A DNA stretch of 64,000 nt from assembly GCA_013151025.1 (NCBI GenBank), contig JAADJC010000065.1:18887-82886 (forward strand), read 5' to 3'. Origin of the DNA: Acidobacteriota bacterium. GTDB lineage: Bacteria > Acidobacteriota > Holophagae > Thermotomaculales > Thermotomaculaceae. Positions 42,203-52,653 of this stretch are shown piece by piece. The translations under genes were made by a program, and so were the position numbers. Numbering within the stretch: position 1 is the stretch's first letter; each line of letters starts with the position of its first letter. The notes under the pieces were generated by a model. The model made no database searches and was not told the DNA's origin. It was given only the letters and a program-made list of their open reading frames with translations.

Positions 42203-43789
42203 ATGAACCCGTTAAAGAACATCAGCTCGATCCGCCTGAAAATCTATATCATCATTGCAGTATCCATCACTTTTGCTTTTCTCGCTTTTGATATGATCAT
42301 GCTGAAACATCAGCGGAATATCTATATTGAAGACCTGTTATTCAATTCCCGCTCCGTGTCCGACACGATTCTGAAATCACTGGAACAGGACATGATGGCG
42401 GACAATACCACAAGCATCAACATAACGTTAAAAGCGATTGGAAAGCAGGAGCTTATCAAGGAGCTGAGGATATACAATCACAAGGGAGAAGTCCGCTCTT
42501 CCATGGTTCCGGATGAAGTGGGAAAGGCCCAGTTCAGCCGGAAGGAATCCCGCCAGTGTTCTATTTGCCATCAGGCAGGGCATGAACAAAACAAGAATCA
42601 CGACATGTTAACTTACAATGTAGATACAAAAGATAGCTGTATTACGTCCGTGATTGTCCCGATCCAGAATCAGGCCCGTTGCTCAACTGCCGCCTGTCAT
42701 GCCCACAGTCAGACCCAGCGGATTCTGGGGTTCCTGAACATGGGCGTTTGCCGGCTGCGGCTTCAGGCGGACATTCACAAGAGTCAGGTTCAGATTCTCC
42801 TGGTTTCCCTTCTCTTCATCCTTCTCTTACCCGCTCTTATCATGCTGTTCCTGAAAAAACACGTATCCAATCCCCTTCGTCAGCTTCTCAAGAGCACCGG
42901 TAAGATTGGCAGAGGCGATCTGGATTGCAAGGTAGATATTGTCAGCCGGGATGAACTGGGGCAGTTGGCTTTCTCCTTCAACAAAATGCTGGAAAGACTG
43001 GTTGCGTTCAAGACTGAAATTGAAGGGTGGAACGAAGAGTTGGAAGAGCGGGTGTCAAAGAAAACCATGCAGCTGAAGGAAGCCCAGAAACAGATTATCC
43101 AGTCGGAAAAAATGTCCTCTCTGGGGCGTCTCGCCGCTGTTATTGCCCATGAGATTAACAACCCGATATCCGGCTTGATCGTATTCATTAAATTGTTACA
43201 GAAAACAATGGATAAAGAGGTACTTACCGAAGAGGATCGTGTAAAAGTGGTCAAGAGACTGTGCATCATGGAAAGTGAAGCCAAACGTTGCGGCCACATT
43301 GTTTCCGAGCTCTTGTCTTTTTCCAGAGCTGAGCAGAAGATGGTGGAATGCAATATTGCAGAAATCATTGAGCGGTCGGTTTCCATTTTGAAATTCAAAA
43401 CCAAGGACAAGCAAATCAGTTTGAATCTTGACATTGAATCGAATATTCCAATGATCCAGTGTGACCCCGGGAAAATTCAGCAGATCATCATGAATCTGGT
43501 CCAGAATGCCATTGAGGCCTTGCCCCAGGGGGGAGAGATTGACATTTCTGCCTGTTTCTTGAAAGAAGAAGAAAAATTGAAACTGGTTGTCCACGATAAT
43601 GGAATCGGGATACCGGAGGAATTTCTTCCCCATATTTTTGAACCTTTTTATTCATCCAAAGATAATGGCCAAAGTGTGGGAATCGGGCTCTTTGTGGTGT
43701 ACGGAGTGATTCACCAGCATAATGGCGTCGTTGAGGTGGACAGTGCCGAGGGGAAGGGAACAACCTTTAGCATATTCCTTCCCGCATAG
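42203..43789 (+). CDS. histidine kinase with a periplasmic c-type haem sensor domain
   Basis: Two membrane helices (about 13-33 and 197-217) enclose a periplasmic domain with CSICH (119-123, CxxCH) and CSTAACH (160-166, Cx4CH), two motifs for covalent haem. A HAMP domain, a coiled coil (EIEGWNEELEERVSKKTMQL) and a NtrB-like core follow, with the phospho-acceptor in RLAAVIAHEINNPISGLIVF, DPGKIQQIIMNLVQNAIEAL and DNGIGIPEEFLPHIFEPFYS. It should sense redox state or a haem ligand. The start at 42203 follows AAAGGGG. The partner is the sigma-54 activator downstream. Confidence 0.9.
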   Translation: MNPLKNISSIRLKIYIIIAVSITFAFLAFDMIMLKHQRNIYIEDLLFNSRSVSDTILKSLEQDMMADNTTSINITLKAIGKQELIKELRIYNHKGEVRSSMVPDEVGKAQFSRKESRQCSICHQAGHEQNKNHDMLTYNVDTKDSCITSVIVPIQNQARCSTAACHAHSQTQRILGFLNMGVCRLRLQADIHKSQVQILLVSLLFILLLPALIMLFLKKHVSNPLRQLLKSTGKIGRGDLDCKVDIVSRDELGQLAFSFNKMLERLVAFKTEIEGWNEELEERVSKKTMQLKEAQKQIIQSEKMSSLGRLAAVIAHEINNPISGLIVFIKLLQKTMDKEVLTEEDRVKVVKRLCIMESEAKRCGHIVSELLSFSRAEQKMVECNIAEIIERSVSILKFKTKDKQISLNLDIESNIPMIQCDPGKIQQIIMNLVQNAIEALPQGGEIDISACFLKEEEKLKLVVHDNGIGIPEEFLPHIFEPFYSSKDNGQSVGIGLFVVYGVIHQHNGVVEVDSAEGKGTTFSIFLPA

Positions 43790-43890
43790 AAATTTAACGA
43801 AGGACGGGAAAGTGGATTATGGTAAACTTCCCGGGAGAACACAAATTGTTATCCGGCGTGTTGAACGGCTGGAATAGTATGGAGGCCTGA

Positions 43891-45237
43891 ATGAATGACA
43901 ACGTAAAGATACTGGTTGTAGATGATGAGTTGATTGTCCGGGAATCCATGCAGGGATGGCTGGAGGAAGACGGATACCACGTAGAAGTCGCGGAAACTGC
44001 GGAAGCCGCGCTGGGAATGATTGGCGAAAGAGAATTCGACATGGCCTTTGTGGACATTAAAATGCCGGGGATTGACGGAATCGAATTGCTGAAACGGCTG
44101 AAGGATCAGTTTGCCACTATAGACGTTGTAATGATGACGGCTTACGCATCAGTGGACAATGCGGTGGAGGCTATGAAAATTGGCGCGTACGACTATCTGA
44201 CCAAGCCTTTTGACCCGGATTATGTTTCCATGATGGTGAGAAAAATTATAGCAAGACGTCAGTTGGAGCAGGAAAATGTGAGGCTCAAAGAAAATATTGA
44301 AACTGCACTAAAGCATGTGCACATTATTGGGGAAAGTTCGGCGATCAAAGCGATTTTGAGTCAGGTTGAGGAGGTGGCCCCCTCCGATACCTCCGTTCTC
44401 ATCAGCGGGGAGAGTGGAACCGGCAAAGAAATGGTGGCCCGGGCGATCCATTATGCCAGTCCCCGGCGGTTTGAGCCACTGGTAGTGGTGAGCTGCGGCG
44501 CCCTTCCGGAAGGCCTGGTGGAAAGTGAGCTTTTCGGATACGAAAGAGGCGCGTTTACCGGAGCATTTTATAAGAAAAAGGGAAAATTCGAAGCTGCAAA
44601 CGGTGGAACCCTTTTTCTCGATGAAATCGGGGAGCTGAACCGTAAAATGCAGGTCGATTTACTCCGTGTTCTTCAGGAGAGAGAAATCACACGGATCGGC
44701 AGCAACAAAAGTATCAAGGTCGATTTTCGGGTTCTGGCTGCATCCAACCGAGATTTAAAAAAAATGGTAGAAGAAGGGACTTTTCGGGAAGATCTGTTTT
44801 ACCGTCTCAATGTATTCAATATATACGTGCCGACCCTTCGGGAACGGGTAGACGACATCCCCCTGCTGGTGGAGCATTTTATTTCCGTGCTTAGGCGAAA
44901 GACCGGCAAACAGGTGGAAGGGATTACCTCCCAGGCACTGAATAAGCTGAAGACGCACGGCTGGCCCGGCAATGTCAGGGAACTTCAAAATGCCGTGGAG
45001 CGTGCCTTTGTGACGACAAAAGGCAAGCTGATTACCACGGAAGAATTGATTTTTCTTGCGCCTGAGAAAATACCGGTTGTTACATCTCCGTCCCTTTCCC
45101 TGTCTGACATTGAGAGTATGCACATCGAAAATGTACTGAAAGAATGTGATTTCAACATTTCCATGGGAGCAAAGATCCTTGGAATCGACCGAACCACCCT
45201 GTACAACAAGATGAAGAAGTATGGCATCGAAAAGTGA
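43891..45237 (+). CDS. NtrC-family sigma-54-dependent response regulator
   Basis: A receiver domain (LVVDDELIV, phospho-Asp55 in FVDIKMPG, Lys in YLTKPFDPD) is joined to an AAA+ domain with Walker A GESGTGKE (173-180) and the sigma-54-contacting loop GAFTGA (220-225). A Fis-type helix-turn-helix (NVLKECDFNISMGAKILGID) ends the protein. At 448 residues it is complete. It is the natural partner of the haem kinase upstream. The two sigma-54 promoters at 34438 and 39426 are its likely targets. Its end overlaps the protease gene by 17 bases. Confidence 0.94.
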   Translation: MNDNVKILVVDDELIVRESMQGWLEEDGYHVEVAETAEAALGMIGEREFDMAFVDIKMPGIDGIELLKRLKDQFATIDVVMMTAYASVDNAVEAMKIGAYDYLTKPFDPDYVSMMVRKIIARRQLEQENVRLKENIETALKHVHIIGESSAIKAILSQVEEVAPSDTSVLISGESGTGKEMVARAIHYASPRRFEPLVVVSCGALPEGLVESELFGYERGAFTGAFYKKKGKFEAANGGTLFLDEIGELNRKMQVDLLRVLQEREITRIGSNKSIKVDFRVLAASNRDLKKMVEEGTFREDLFYRLNVFNIYVPTLRERVDDIPLLVEHFISVLRRKTGKQVEGITSQALNKLKTHGWPGNVRELQNAVERAFVTTKGKLITTEELIFLAPEKIPVVTSPSLSLSDIESMHIENVLKECDFNISMGAKILGIDRTTLYNKMKKYGIEK

Positions 45238-45766
45238 AGAGAAGATTATTCTCGCCCCGGTCCATTTTCCGAAAGATATTCTGACCCGGTTTATCTTTGA
45301 AACACTGGAAAATATCTTCAGGCGTTCGGTGTATATCGCTTCTCCGAAATTGGATTTGCATCCCTTTTTTGATCCGGCAAGGGATCAGTACCAGTCCACA
45401 GCCATTCTCAGACATTTCATTAAAACTACGCCCCAGGGGGAGAGTAAAATTTGTCTCCTGGTGGAAGAAGATCTCTTTATCCCGGTACTGACCTTCGTTT
45501 TTGGAGAAGCCCACATGCACGGACAGTTTGCCATCGTCTCTTCCCACCGTTTGAGGGAACAATATTACATGCGGGAAGAGGATCTCAAATTGCTGGAACG
45601 GCGTCTGTTAAAAGAAATTGTCCATGAGCTGGGTCACACCTTCGGTTTGGTTCATTGCATGGATGACCATTGTGTCATGCACAACTCCTACTCTGTCGAA
45701 GACACCGATCACAAAGACATTTTCCCCTGCGAAGTCTGCTTCGCCAAACTGGACGAAATACTCTGA
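45221..45766 (+). CDS. archaemetzincin-family zinc protease
   Basis: The extended zinc motif HELGHTFGLVHC, then MDDHCVM and a distal CEVC, matches the archaemetzincin signature HExxHxxGxxHCx4CxM ... CxxC. The length of 181 is usual. Archaemetzincins are cytoplasmic metzincin-clan proteases, mostly from archaea and scattered bacteria, with few known substrates. Its start lies inside the sigma-54 activator gene, which implies co-translation. This ties it to the redox regulon, perhaps to remove a regulator or the small peptides, which is conjecture. Confidence 0.9.
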   Translation: MASKSEEKIILAPVHFPKDILTRFIFETLENIFRRSVYIASPKLDLHPFFDPARDQYQSTAILRHFIKTTPQGESKICLLVEEDLFIPVLTFVFGEAHMHGQFAIVSSHRLREQYYMREEDLKLLERRLLKEIVHELGHTFGLVHCMDDHCVMHNSYSVEDTDHKDIFPCEVCFAKLDEIL

Positions 45767-46116
45767 TGCGGTGCGAAGCACCGCAGGTTAAGGTTGAGAA
45801 GAAACCAAGGTTGAGTGAAGACAGGGAGAGAAAGAGGCCGGATTCACCGCAGAGTACGCGGGGGGGGATGAGCTGAGGGGAACAGAGCAGACGAGAACTT
45901 AACACAAAGGTCAGAAAGGAAGCGATGGGTAACAGAGACGGGTAATCTGCCAACGACCGCCCGTGGCCAGTTCCCTGATTTTTCGAAAAGCTACCGTCAT
46001 ACCACTCCGTTTCCGTCATCCGTTCTAAAAAACGCAGCGTTTTTGTACCTGCTTTCTTGCTGTTCCTCGAAACTAATGATAACAAGGGTTAAAAGTATTC
46101 AATTTCTGTACGCTGG
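45767..46116. repeat. intergenic gap with interspersed repeats
   Basis: No gene is supported. At 45788-45823 lies AAGGTTGAG-AAGAA-ACCAAGGTTGAGTGAAG, a copy of the repeat also seen at 53711, 60731 and (inverted) 35682. At 45826-45861 is an inverted copy of the GTACTCTGCGGTGA unit of 16416. AACTTAACACAAAGG at 45899 resembles 16327. A hairpin with AAAAACG/CGTTTTT arms lies near 46029. The segment before 46117 probably includes decayed group II intron sequence. Confidence 0.5.
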
Positions 46117-46485
46117 TTGTCATTGCGACACGGGTACTTATTCCGGTATGACCAAGACCTCAAAGGTCGCGGACACCGATACCTGAATGTTTTCCCGTCG
46201 AAGAAAGTCGTGGATAGAGAGCGGGAACAACTCCGTCAAGTGACAAACTATCACATGTGCTTTAAGCTGATTCCTCGACTGATTGAGGAGCTCAATCGTC
46301 ACTTGGCGGGGTGGTCCAACTACTTCAGTTATGTCTATCCCTGAAAAGCCAAACGCCAGATTAACAGCTACGTACGAGAACGACTGACGAAACATCTCCA
46401 ACGGCGCAGCCGGCGTCCCTTTCATCCTCCAAAAGGGGTGAGTTTCTACAGGCAGTTTTCCCGGATAGGTCTGAATTACTTATGA
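46117..46485 (+). pseudogene. group II intron reverse transcriptase/maturase, C-terminal remnant
   Basis: The frame retains the maturase C-terminus: YLFRYDQDLKGRGHRYLNVF, CFKLIPRLIEELNRHLAGWS and NYFSYVYP. It is then interrupted by an in-frame TGA at 46342 where the family has an arginine codon. After the stop the homology continues as KAKRQINSYVRERLTKHLQR and RPFHPPKGVSFYRQFSRIGL up to a second TGA at 46483. The reverse-transcriptase domain is missing at the 5' side, so the element is dead. Confidence 0.85.
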
Positions 46486-46612
46486 GGTTTGTGGCTGGTA
46501 AATCGCGCATGCCTTTGATGAAGTGTACGGGTGCGCCGGATGCGAAAAATCCACACGTCCGGTGCGACGAGGGGGCAGGGGCAAAAGATCCGTCCCTTCT
46601 ACTCTACCGGTG
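46486..46612 (+). ncRNA. group II intron 3' end with domain V-like hairpin (remnant)
   Basis: Directly after the maturase remnant, GTGCGCCGGATGCGAAAAAT and CACACGTCCGGTGCGACGAG form a hairpin (arms GCGCCGGA/TCCGGTGC) resembling domain V, followed by AGGGGGCAGGGG. The intron likely ends near CTACTCTAC at about 46608. The helix middle has a mismatch, consistent with decay. Confidence 0.6.
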
Positions 46613-46671
46613 AGTCCGGTTCTCTGTCTTTTCTGAATCTGATCTAAACTCAGATTCAAACTTGTCCGGTC

Positions 46672-47163
46672 TTACTTCCAGAGATATGCACCTGCAATTT
46701 TCGCCAGGGAAATTATGGTGTCTGTGTCTGCCCGGGTAAAGGGATCGGCGTCATCCCTTGATTTTCCTTTCCGGCATACTTGAAGTACTCCTTTTGGCCC
46801 GTTTTTTCCCGGAATGGGGCAGGAAATCATTCGTTGGACCGGCAACACGCCCCCTTCCCGTTGTACAAACTGTTCAAACACTTCTACGTGTTGAATTTCA
46901 CTGAGGTTGTTGAACACATAAACCTTATTGTTTTGAAATGTTTGTCCGGCAACGGATTTGGAGGTAATGGGAACGGTGGATTTAGCAAGGGCCTCCGGGT
47001 GCCTGAAAATCAGGACTCCGTTGCTTTCTGCCATGACAGTAACATCCTCCGGTGCGAGATCGAATGATTCAGTCATTCCGTTTGCCAGCAATTGCAGCCG
47101 TTCAGCCGCAATGGTTTCAACAGCTATTTTCTTTCTCAATTCGCTAAAATCGATTTGTCCCAC
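46672..47163 (-). CDS. GAF-domain protein
   Basis: The 163-residue soluble protein consists of a single GAF domain (VAGQTFQNNKVYVFNNLSEI, RMISCPIPGKNGPKGVLQVC, FTRADTDTIISLAKIAGAYL), with a short N-terminal helix. It has no output domain. GAF domains bind small ligands such as nucleotides or haem, or mediate dimerisation. The ligand here is unknown. It is transcribed alone. The bidirectional terminator at 47319 separates it from the ODP-like gene. Confidence 0.8.
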   Translation of the reverse strand: MGQIDFSELRKKIAVETIAAERLQLLANGMTESFDLAPEDVTVMAESNGVLIFRHPEALAKSTVPITSKSVAGQTFQNNKVYVFNNLSEIQHVEVFEQFVQREGGVLPVQRMISCPIPGKNGPKGVLQVCRKGKSRDDADPFTRADTDTIISLAKIAGAYLWK

Positions 47164-47318
47164 GCTATACCTCCGGATTCGATTATATTTTCAGTTCACC
47201 TTCATTTTACCATAGCATTTTCACCGGGAAATTACCGGAACAGGGCTTCCCCTTCTCAACCTCTTTTTTGTCCCTTTTCAATTTGATAGTCGAATTGAGG
47301 GATTGTCCCTGAGACTAC

Positions 47319-47348
47319 AAAACGGGGCACTTTTGAGTGCCCCGTTTT
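47319..47348 (-). terminator. bidirectional Rho-independent terminator
   Basis: AAAACGGGGCACT and AGTGCCCCGTTTT form a perfect 13-base stem with a four-base loop, with A and T runs built into both ends. It lies 34 bases after the stop of the ODP-like gene on the minus strand. Confidence 0.88.
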
Positions 47349-47381
47349 TATTAAAAAAAGCGTTTCGTGACAGTATATAAA

Positions 47382-48491
47382 CTACTCCAGCAAATCGTCC
47401 AGATTCATGGAATCATTGTTATGGATAACATCATCGGATCCGGCTTCTTCTGTCTGAACGGTAAAATGAATATCCAATTGATCCATGGAATCCATAAAAA
47501 TAGCCCGGAGGTGCTGCTGAATTTCCTTGTCCTCAACCTGGCCAATCATCGCATAGACCTGCATCAATGCGTTGTCCGGTGAGATTTTGATTCCAGTGAC
47601 AGCGCCTGCGGCAAACACAAAAGGGGAAGTGAAGTCATTTCCCTTTTGAAATTGAGCGAGGAACTCATTTCTGATTTCCGGGAAATTGATTCCCATCAGT
47701 TCAAGGAAATTATTGATGCCCAGGATAGTCAGGTCTATTTCCGGATTGTTTTCTTCCATCAGGTCGGCACCCACCTGCAGGCGGCTCAGGCGATCCATAA
47801 ACTCCACTACAAAGTCACCCATGATGACGTCTCCATGCTGAGGCGCGATAACCTCCGGAAAGGGGTTCAGCATGCTGATCGCTTCCATCGTTTTCTGCAA
47901 AGCTTTGGAAGAGGGCATGTACAACTGGTGGAACAGCTTGATTCCTTCCCAAGAATCCTCCGTGGCATAGATACCTTCACCTTTTCGGGTATTGACTCCG
48001 CCGAATACATCCCCGGTGAACAATACCCGGCTTTCGTAGTCATAGACCATCATGGCGCCACGGAAATGGCAGTACCTTGCCGGGACAAAACGAATTCGGT
48101 GGCCGGATTTCTTCATTCTCAAAACAAGGGAATCGAAACTTTCCACCGTACGCACCCGTTTTTCCGGTAGTCCATACATCTTTACCAGCCGCCAGGTATC
48201 CACCGATGTAATCAGGTAAGAACGGGGGGCGGATGCCAGCACTGTGCCGATGTTGGCGGTGAGGTCCGGATCCTGGTGGCTCAGAAAAACCAGATTGGTA
48301 TGGGCGATTCCCCCAGCTTTTTCTTTCAGCATCGGCAGCATGGTACCCATGTCCAGGCGGGTTCCGGGGTCAAACAGCAGATTTATGCTTTTCCCGTCGC
48401 TTCCGACAAATTGTTTCAGATAAATATTACGGTGGAAATCTTCCTCCGCACTTCGAATCATATAAAAGTTTTTTCCCACTTCGTGAATCAT
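47382..48491 (-). CDS. oxygen-binding di-iron protein (ODP/FprA-like MBL fold, no flavodoxin domain)
   Basis: Residues 1-250 form the metallo-beta-lactamase fold of flavodiiron proteins. Metal ligands are in FLSHQDPDLTANIG (H-x-D-x-D), RYCHFRGAMMVYD, LFTGDVFGG and IAPQHGDVIMG. The flavodoxin domain is missing; an unassigned C-terminal part (250-369) replaces it. This is the ODP branch, known to bind oxygen and to act as an oxygen sensor in some anaerobes. An FNR-type box lies about 130 bases upstream of the start, which fits redox control. Confidence 0.85.
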   Translation of the reverse strand: MIHEVGKNFYMIRSAEEDFHRNIYLKQFVGSDGKSINLLFDPGTRLDMGTMLPMLKEKAGGIAHTNLVFLSHQDPDLTANIGTVLASAPRSYLITSVDTWRLVKMYGLPEKRVRTVESFDSLVLRMKKSGHRIRFVPARYCHFRGAMMVYDYESRVLFTGDVFGGVNTRKGEGIYATEDSWEGIKLFHQLYMPSSKALQKTMEAISMLNPFPEVIAPQHGDVIMGDFVVEFMDRLSRLQVGADLMEENNPEIDLTILGINNFLELMGINFPEIRNEFLAQFQKGNDFTSPFVFAAGAVTGIKISPDNALMQVYAMIGQVEDKEIQQHLRAIFMDSMDQLDIHFTVQTEEAGSDDVIHNNDSMNLDDLLE

Positions 48492-48623
48492 TTACTATCC
48501 TCCTGAAAAATTCGTAAACCAGCAACCAGACAAAAACAGATTCCAAGATAGTCCGATTGGGACAGAGCATATCATAATAAAAACAGGAATCTATCCTTTT
48601 TAGTTAGAGAAAAGTCCTGTAAC

Positions 48624-48637
48624 TTGATGTAGGTCAA
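48624..48637 (-). promoter_or_regulatory. FNR/CRP-type box upstream of the ODP-like gene
   Basis: TTGATGTAGGTCAA matches TTGAT-N4-ATCAA at nine of ten fixed positions. It lies in the 190-base gap before the ODP-like gene, at a distance that allows an activator site. Confidence 0.5.
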
Positions 48638-48681
48638 ATTTACTGAAAAGAACAGGCCGCAATTATTTTCCAATAGCGGTT

Positions 48682-49191
48682 TTAATCCAGTGTGTCCAGC
48701 TTCCGCGCCAGCCAGAACAGTGAGATTGCAACAACGACAACCGTCACTGTTTTCCAGGGGGTGGAGACTGGTAAAAGCTGGATTTTCCCAAGATTCGGTC
48801 CCAGAAATGGGAGGATGTGGGGAAAGACAACAACAAAAAATGCACCTGTGACAATGCCTATGATGAGCCCGATGAGTGCGTCCAGTGCCCCTTCCCCGGT
48901 GGAGACAATGAGCGTTCCCGGGCAGTAACCCAGTATAGCCATTCCCATGCCGAAGAGAACGCCACCACCGACTATACCGCCGATGGCCAGCGCTTTTACG
49001 TGGAACCCGGCCATGCCCAGTTTTACCTCGATGAAGAGAAGGATAATACTCACCGCAATAGCTGTCAGCATGACTTTGGGAACAGTAAAGTCTTTCAGCA
49101 TGGCAAATCCGCCGATCCGGTCAAAGGTGTTGACCCGGGAACGTTGGAGAATCACCCCGAAAACAATGCCGAGGATGATGACTTTTATCAT
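48682..49191 (-). CDS. YeeE/YedE (PmpB/TsuA-like) sulfur-compound transporter half
   Basis: This 169-residue membrane protein has about five helices. The family cysteine motif is ILGYCPGTLIVSTGEGALDA, with the opening MIKVIILGIVFGVILQRSRV. YeeE/YedE proteins import thiosulfate or other sulfane-sulfur compounds. In this two-gene form each protein carries half of the channel. The start at 49191 overlaps the partner stop by four bases; a longer frame to 49503 lies over the partner gene and is rejected. Confidence 0.85.
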   Translation of the reverse strand: MIKVIILGIVFGVILQRSRVNTFDRIGGFAMLKDFTVPKVMLTAIAVSIILLFIEVKLGMAGFHVKALAIGGIVGGGVLFGMGMAILGYCPGTLIVSTGEGALDALIGLIIGIVTGAFFVVVFPHILPFLGPNLGKIQLLPVSTPWKTVTVVVVAISLFWLARKLDTLD

Positions 49192-49697
49192 GATTTCCCC
49201 CCCCGGTAAAACAGCTTCCCGGTGATGACAAAACTGATCATCACGACAATGCCAAAAACGATGCTGCTCGCGGAAAGCTGCATGAACCCCGAGAGGATAT
49301 GCCCGCTGGTGCAGCCCCCGGCCATCCGCGCCCCGAAGATCAACAGGAAGGCCCCGACAGCCACCCAGAAAATCCGTTTGCCGGCGGAGGCCCCTTTGAC
49401 CTTTTTCCACCGGTCCGGTACCAGTTGCAGCTTGAAATCCCCGCTTACCATGGACGAAACAAATGCCCCGATCAACGCCCCGAGAAGGAAGAAGATTTCC
49501 CACAAACCGGGTTTCGCGATGAGTTTGGTATAAACTGCGTCTTTCAGCCCCGCAAGCATTGCTCCGGCAAAGGGAAAGGCGGTGGATGCCCCTATGGGCC
49601 GGTTACTGACCCAGGTGTTCATAATGATGACGTTCAACAGCCCCAGCAGAATGCCGGCCCATGCCCAGTGAAGGGGATGCATTTGTTTTTTTGCCAT
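49188..49697 (-). CDS. YeeE/YedE (PmpA-like) sulfur-compound transporter half
   Basis: This is the first gene of the pair, also 169 residues and multi-spanning. The conserved cysteine motif reads ARMAGGCTSGHILSGFMQLS, and the N-terminus has WAGILLGLLNVIIMN. Together with the next gene it should form a complete thiosulfate/sulfur-compound permease in the inner membrane. AAGGAG precedes the ATG. GAAAAGCCCTGTAA in its upstream region is nearly identical to a 14-mer upstream of the ODP-like gene. Confidence 0.87.
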   Translation of the reverse strand: MAKKQMHPLHWAWAGILLGLLNVIIMNTWVSNRPIGASTAFPFAGAMLAGLKDAVYTKLIAKPGLWEIFFLLGALIGAFVSSMVSGDFKLQLVPDRWKKVKGASAGKRIFWVAVGAFLLIFGARMAGGCTSGHILSGFMQLSASSIVFGIVVMISFVITGKLFYRGGKS

Positions 49698-49850
49698 TTT
49701 CGCTCCTTATTTTGCCATGATTACGGTTCAAATTCCGGTCGATTATATAAAACAGCGGGAACTTTTCTCATCAAAACCCGTGAAAGCTGTTCACTAAGGG
49801 AAAAGCCCTGTAATAAATAACCTGATCCGCTATCTTGAAGACAGTATCAG

Positions 49851-50084
49851 TTACCGGAGCAGGTGCGTGACCAGAACACCGGCGCCAACACCCAGCCCCA
49901 GCCATACCCAGAATCGCAACTCCGCCATCATCTCCTCCCCCCACCCGCCGGTTAAAAGATTGATGATATCAGGCCGGATGACAAACCCGATGCACCGGAC
50001 AAATTGCTCCAGGTTTCCGAAAAACGGGACAAACAATAGCCCCAGGACAATACTTCCGGCAATAATTCCGGGAATGAATTCCAT
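49851..50084 (-). CDS. small membrane protein of unknown function
   Basis: This is a 77-residue protein with two predicted helices: EFIPGIIAGSIVLGLLFVPF near the start and LRFWVWLGLGVGAGVLVTHL at the end. I do not recognise the family. The ATG at 50084 is preferred because GGGAGG lies just upstream. It precedes the YeeE/YedE pair in the same direction by about 150 bases. A partial palindrome, ATATCGGC-TTATC-GCTGATAT, at 50131-50151 may be its operator. Confidence 0.6.
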   Translation of the reverse strand: MEFIPGIIAGSIVLGLLFVPFFGNLEQFVRCIGFVIRPDIINLLTGGWGEEMMAELRFWVWLGLGVGAGVLVTHLLR

Positions 50085-50186
50085 TTTTCCTCCCAATCCC
50101 CTGAAAAAGGGGGGTCTGTTTTCTGATAGAATATCGGCTTATCGCTGATATGACAACCGGTTTTTAAGGTAGCAACAGGAATTTTC

Positions 50187-50214
50187 TTGACAATATGTAA
50201 ATAAGAATTATACT
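50187..50214 (+). promoter_or_regulatory. sigma-70 promoter of katG
   Basis: TTGACA at 50187 and TATACT at 50209 are spaced 16 bases apart, about 90 bases before the katG start codon. The -35 hexamer is perfect. Confidence 0.7.
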
Positions 50215-50229
50215 TAATAAAGTAGAATT
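50206..50229 (+). promoter_or_regulatory. palindromic operator over the katG -10 region
   Basis: AATTATACTT and AAGTAGAATT are inverted copies with one mismatch in ten, separated by AATA. The site covers the -10 hexamer, so a repressor bound here would block transcription. It is AT-rich like PerR/Fur boxes but does not match the 7-1-7 form exactly. Confidence 0.55.
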
Positions 50230-50237
50230 ACGAATAA

Positions 50238-52553
<2,316 letters not shown>

Positions 52554-52607
52554 TCACCATTCGGGCCTTCACGCGGCTCTGGCCATACCCGAAAACCGGC
52601 CAGTTGA

Positions 52608-52653
52608 CATCCGGTTGCAGCGGCGGTAAAACACCGTTTGCTGCAACCGGATG
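52608..52653 (+). other. long perfect hairpin after katG
   Basis: CATCCGGTTGCAGC and GCTGCAACCGGATG are perfect 14-base arms around an 18-base loop that itself can fold (CGGT/ACCG). No T run follows, so it is not a standard terminator. It may stabilise the katG transcript or mark the edge of a transferred segment. Confidence 0.6.

Noticed and set aside
46117..46344. Intact small protein gene of 75 codons
   Set aside because: Homology to the maturase C-terminus continues past the stop codon, so this is a broken fragment rather than a gene.
48682..49503. 273-residue form of the YeeE/YedE protein
   Set aside because: The extra N-terminal part is an out-of-frame reading of the partner gene. The ATG at 49191 gives a standard protein coupled by ATGA.
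49725..49745. tRNA T-arm-like GGTTCAAATTCC
   Set aside because: The flanking bases cannot form the five-base T stem, and no acceptor or anticodon arms are present.
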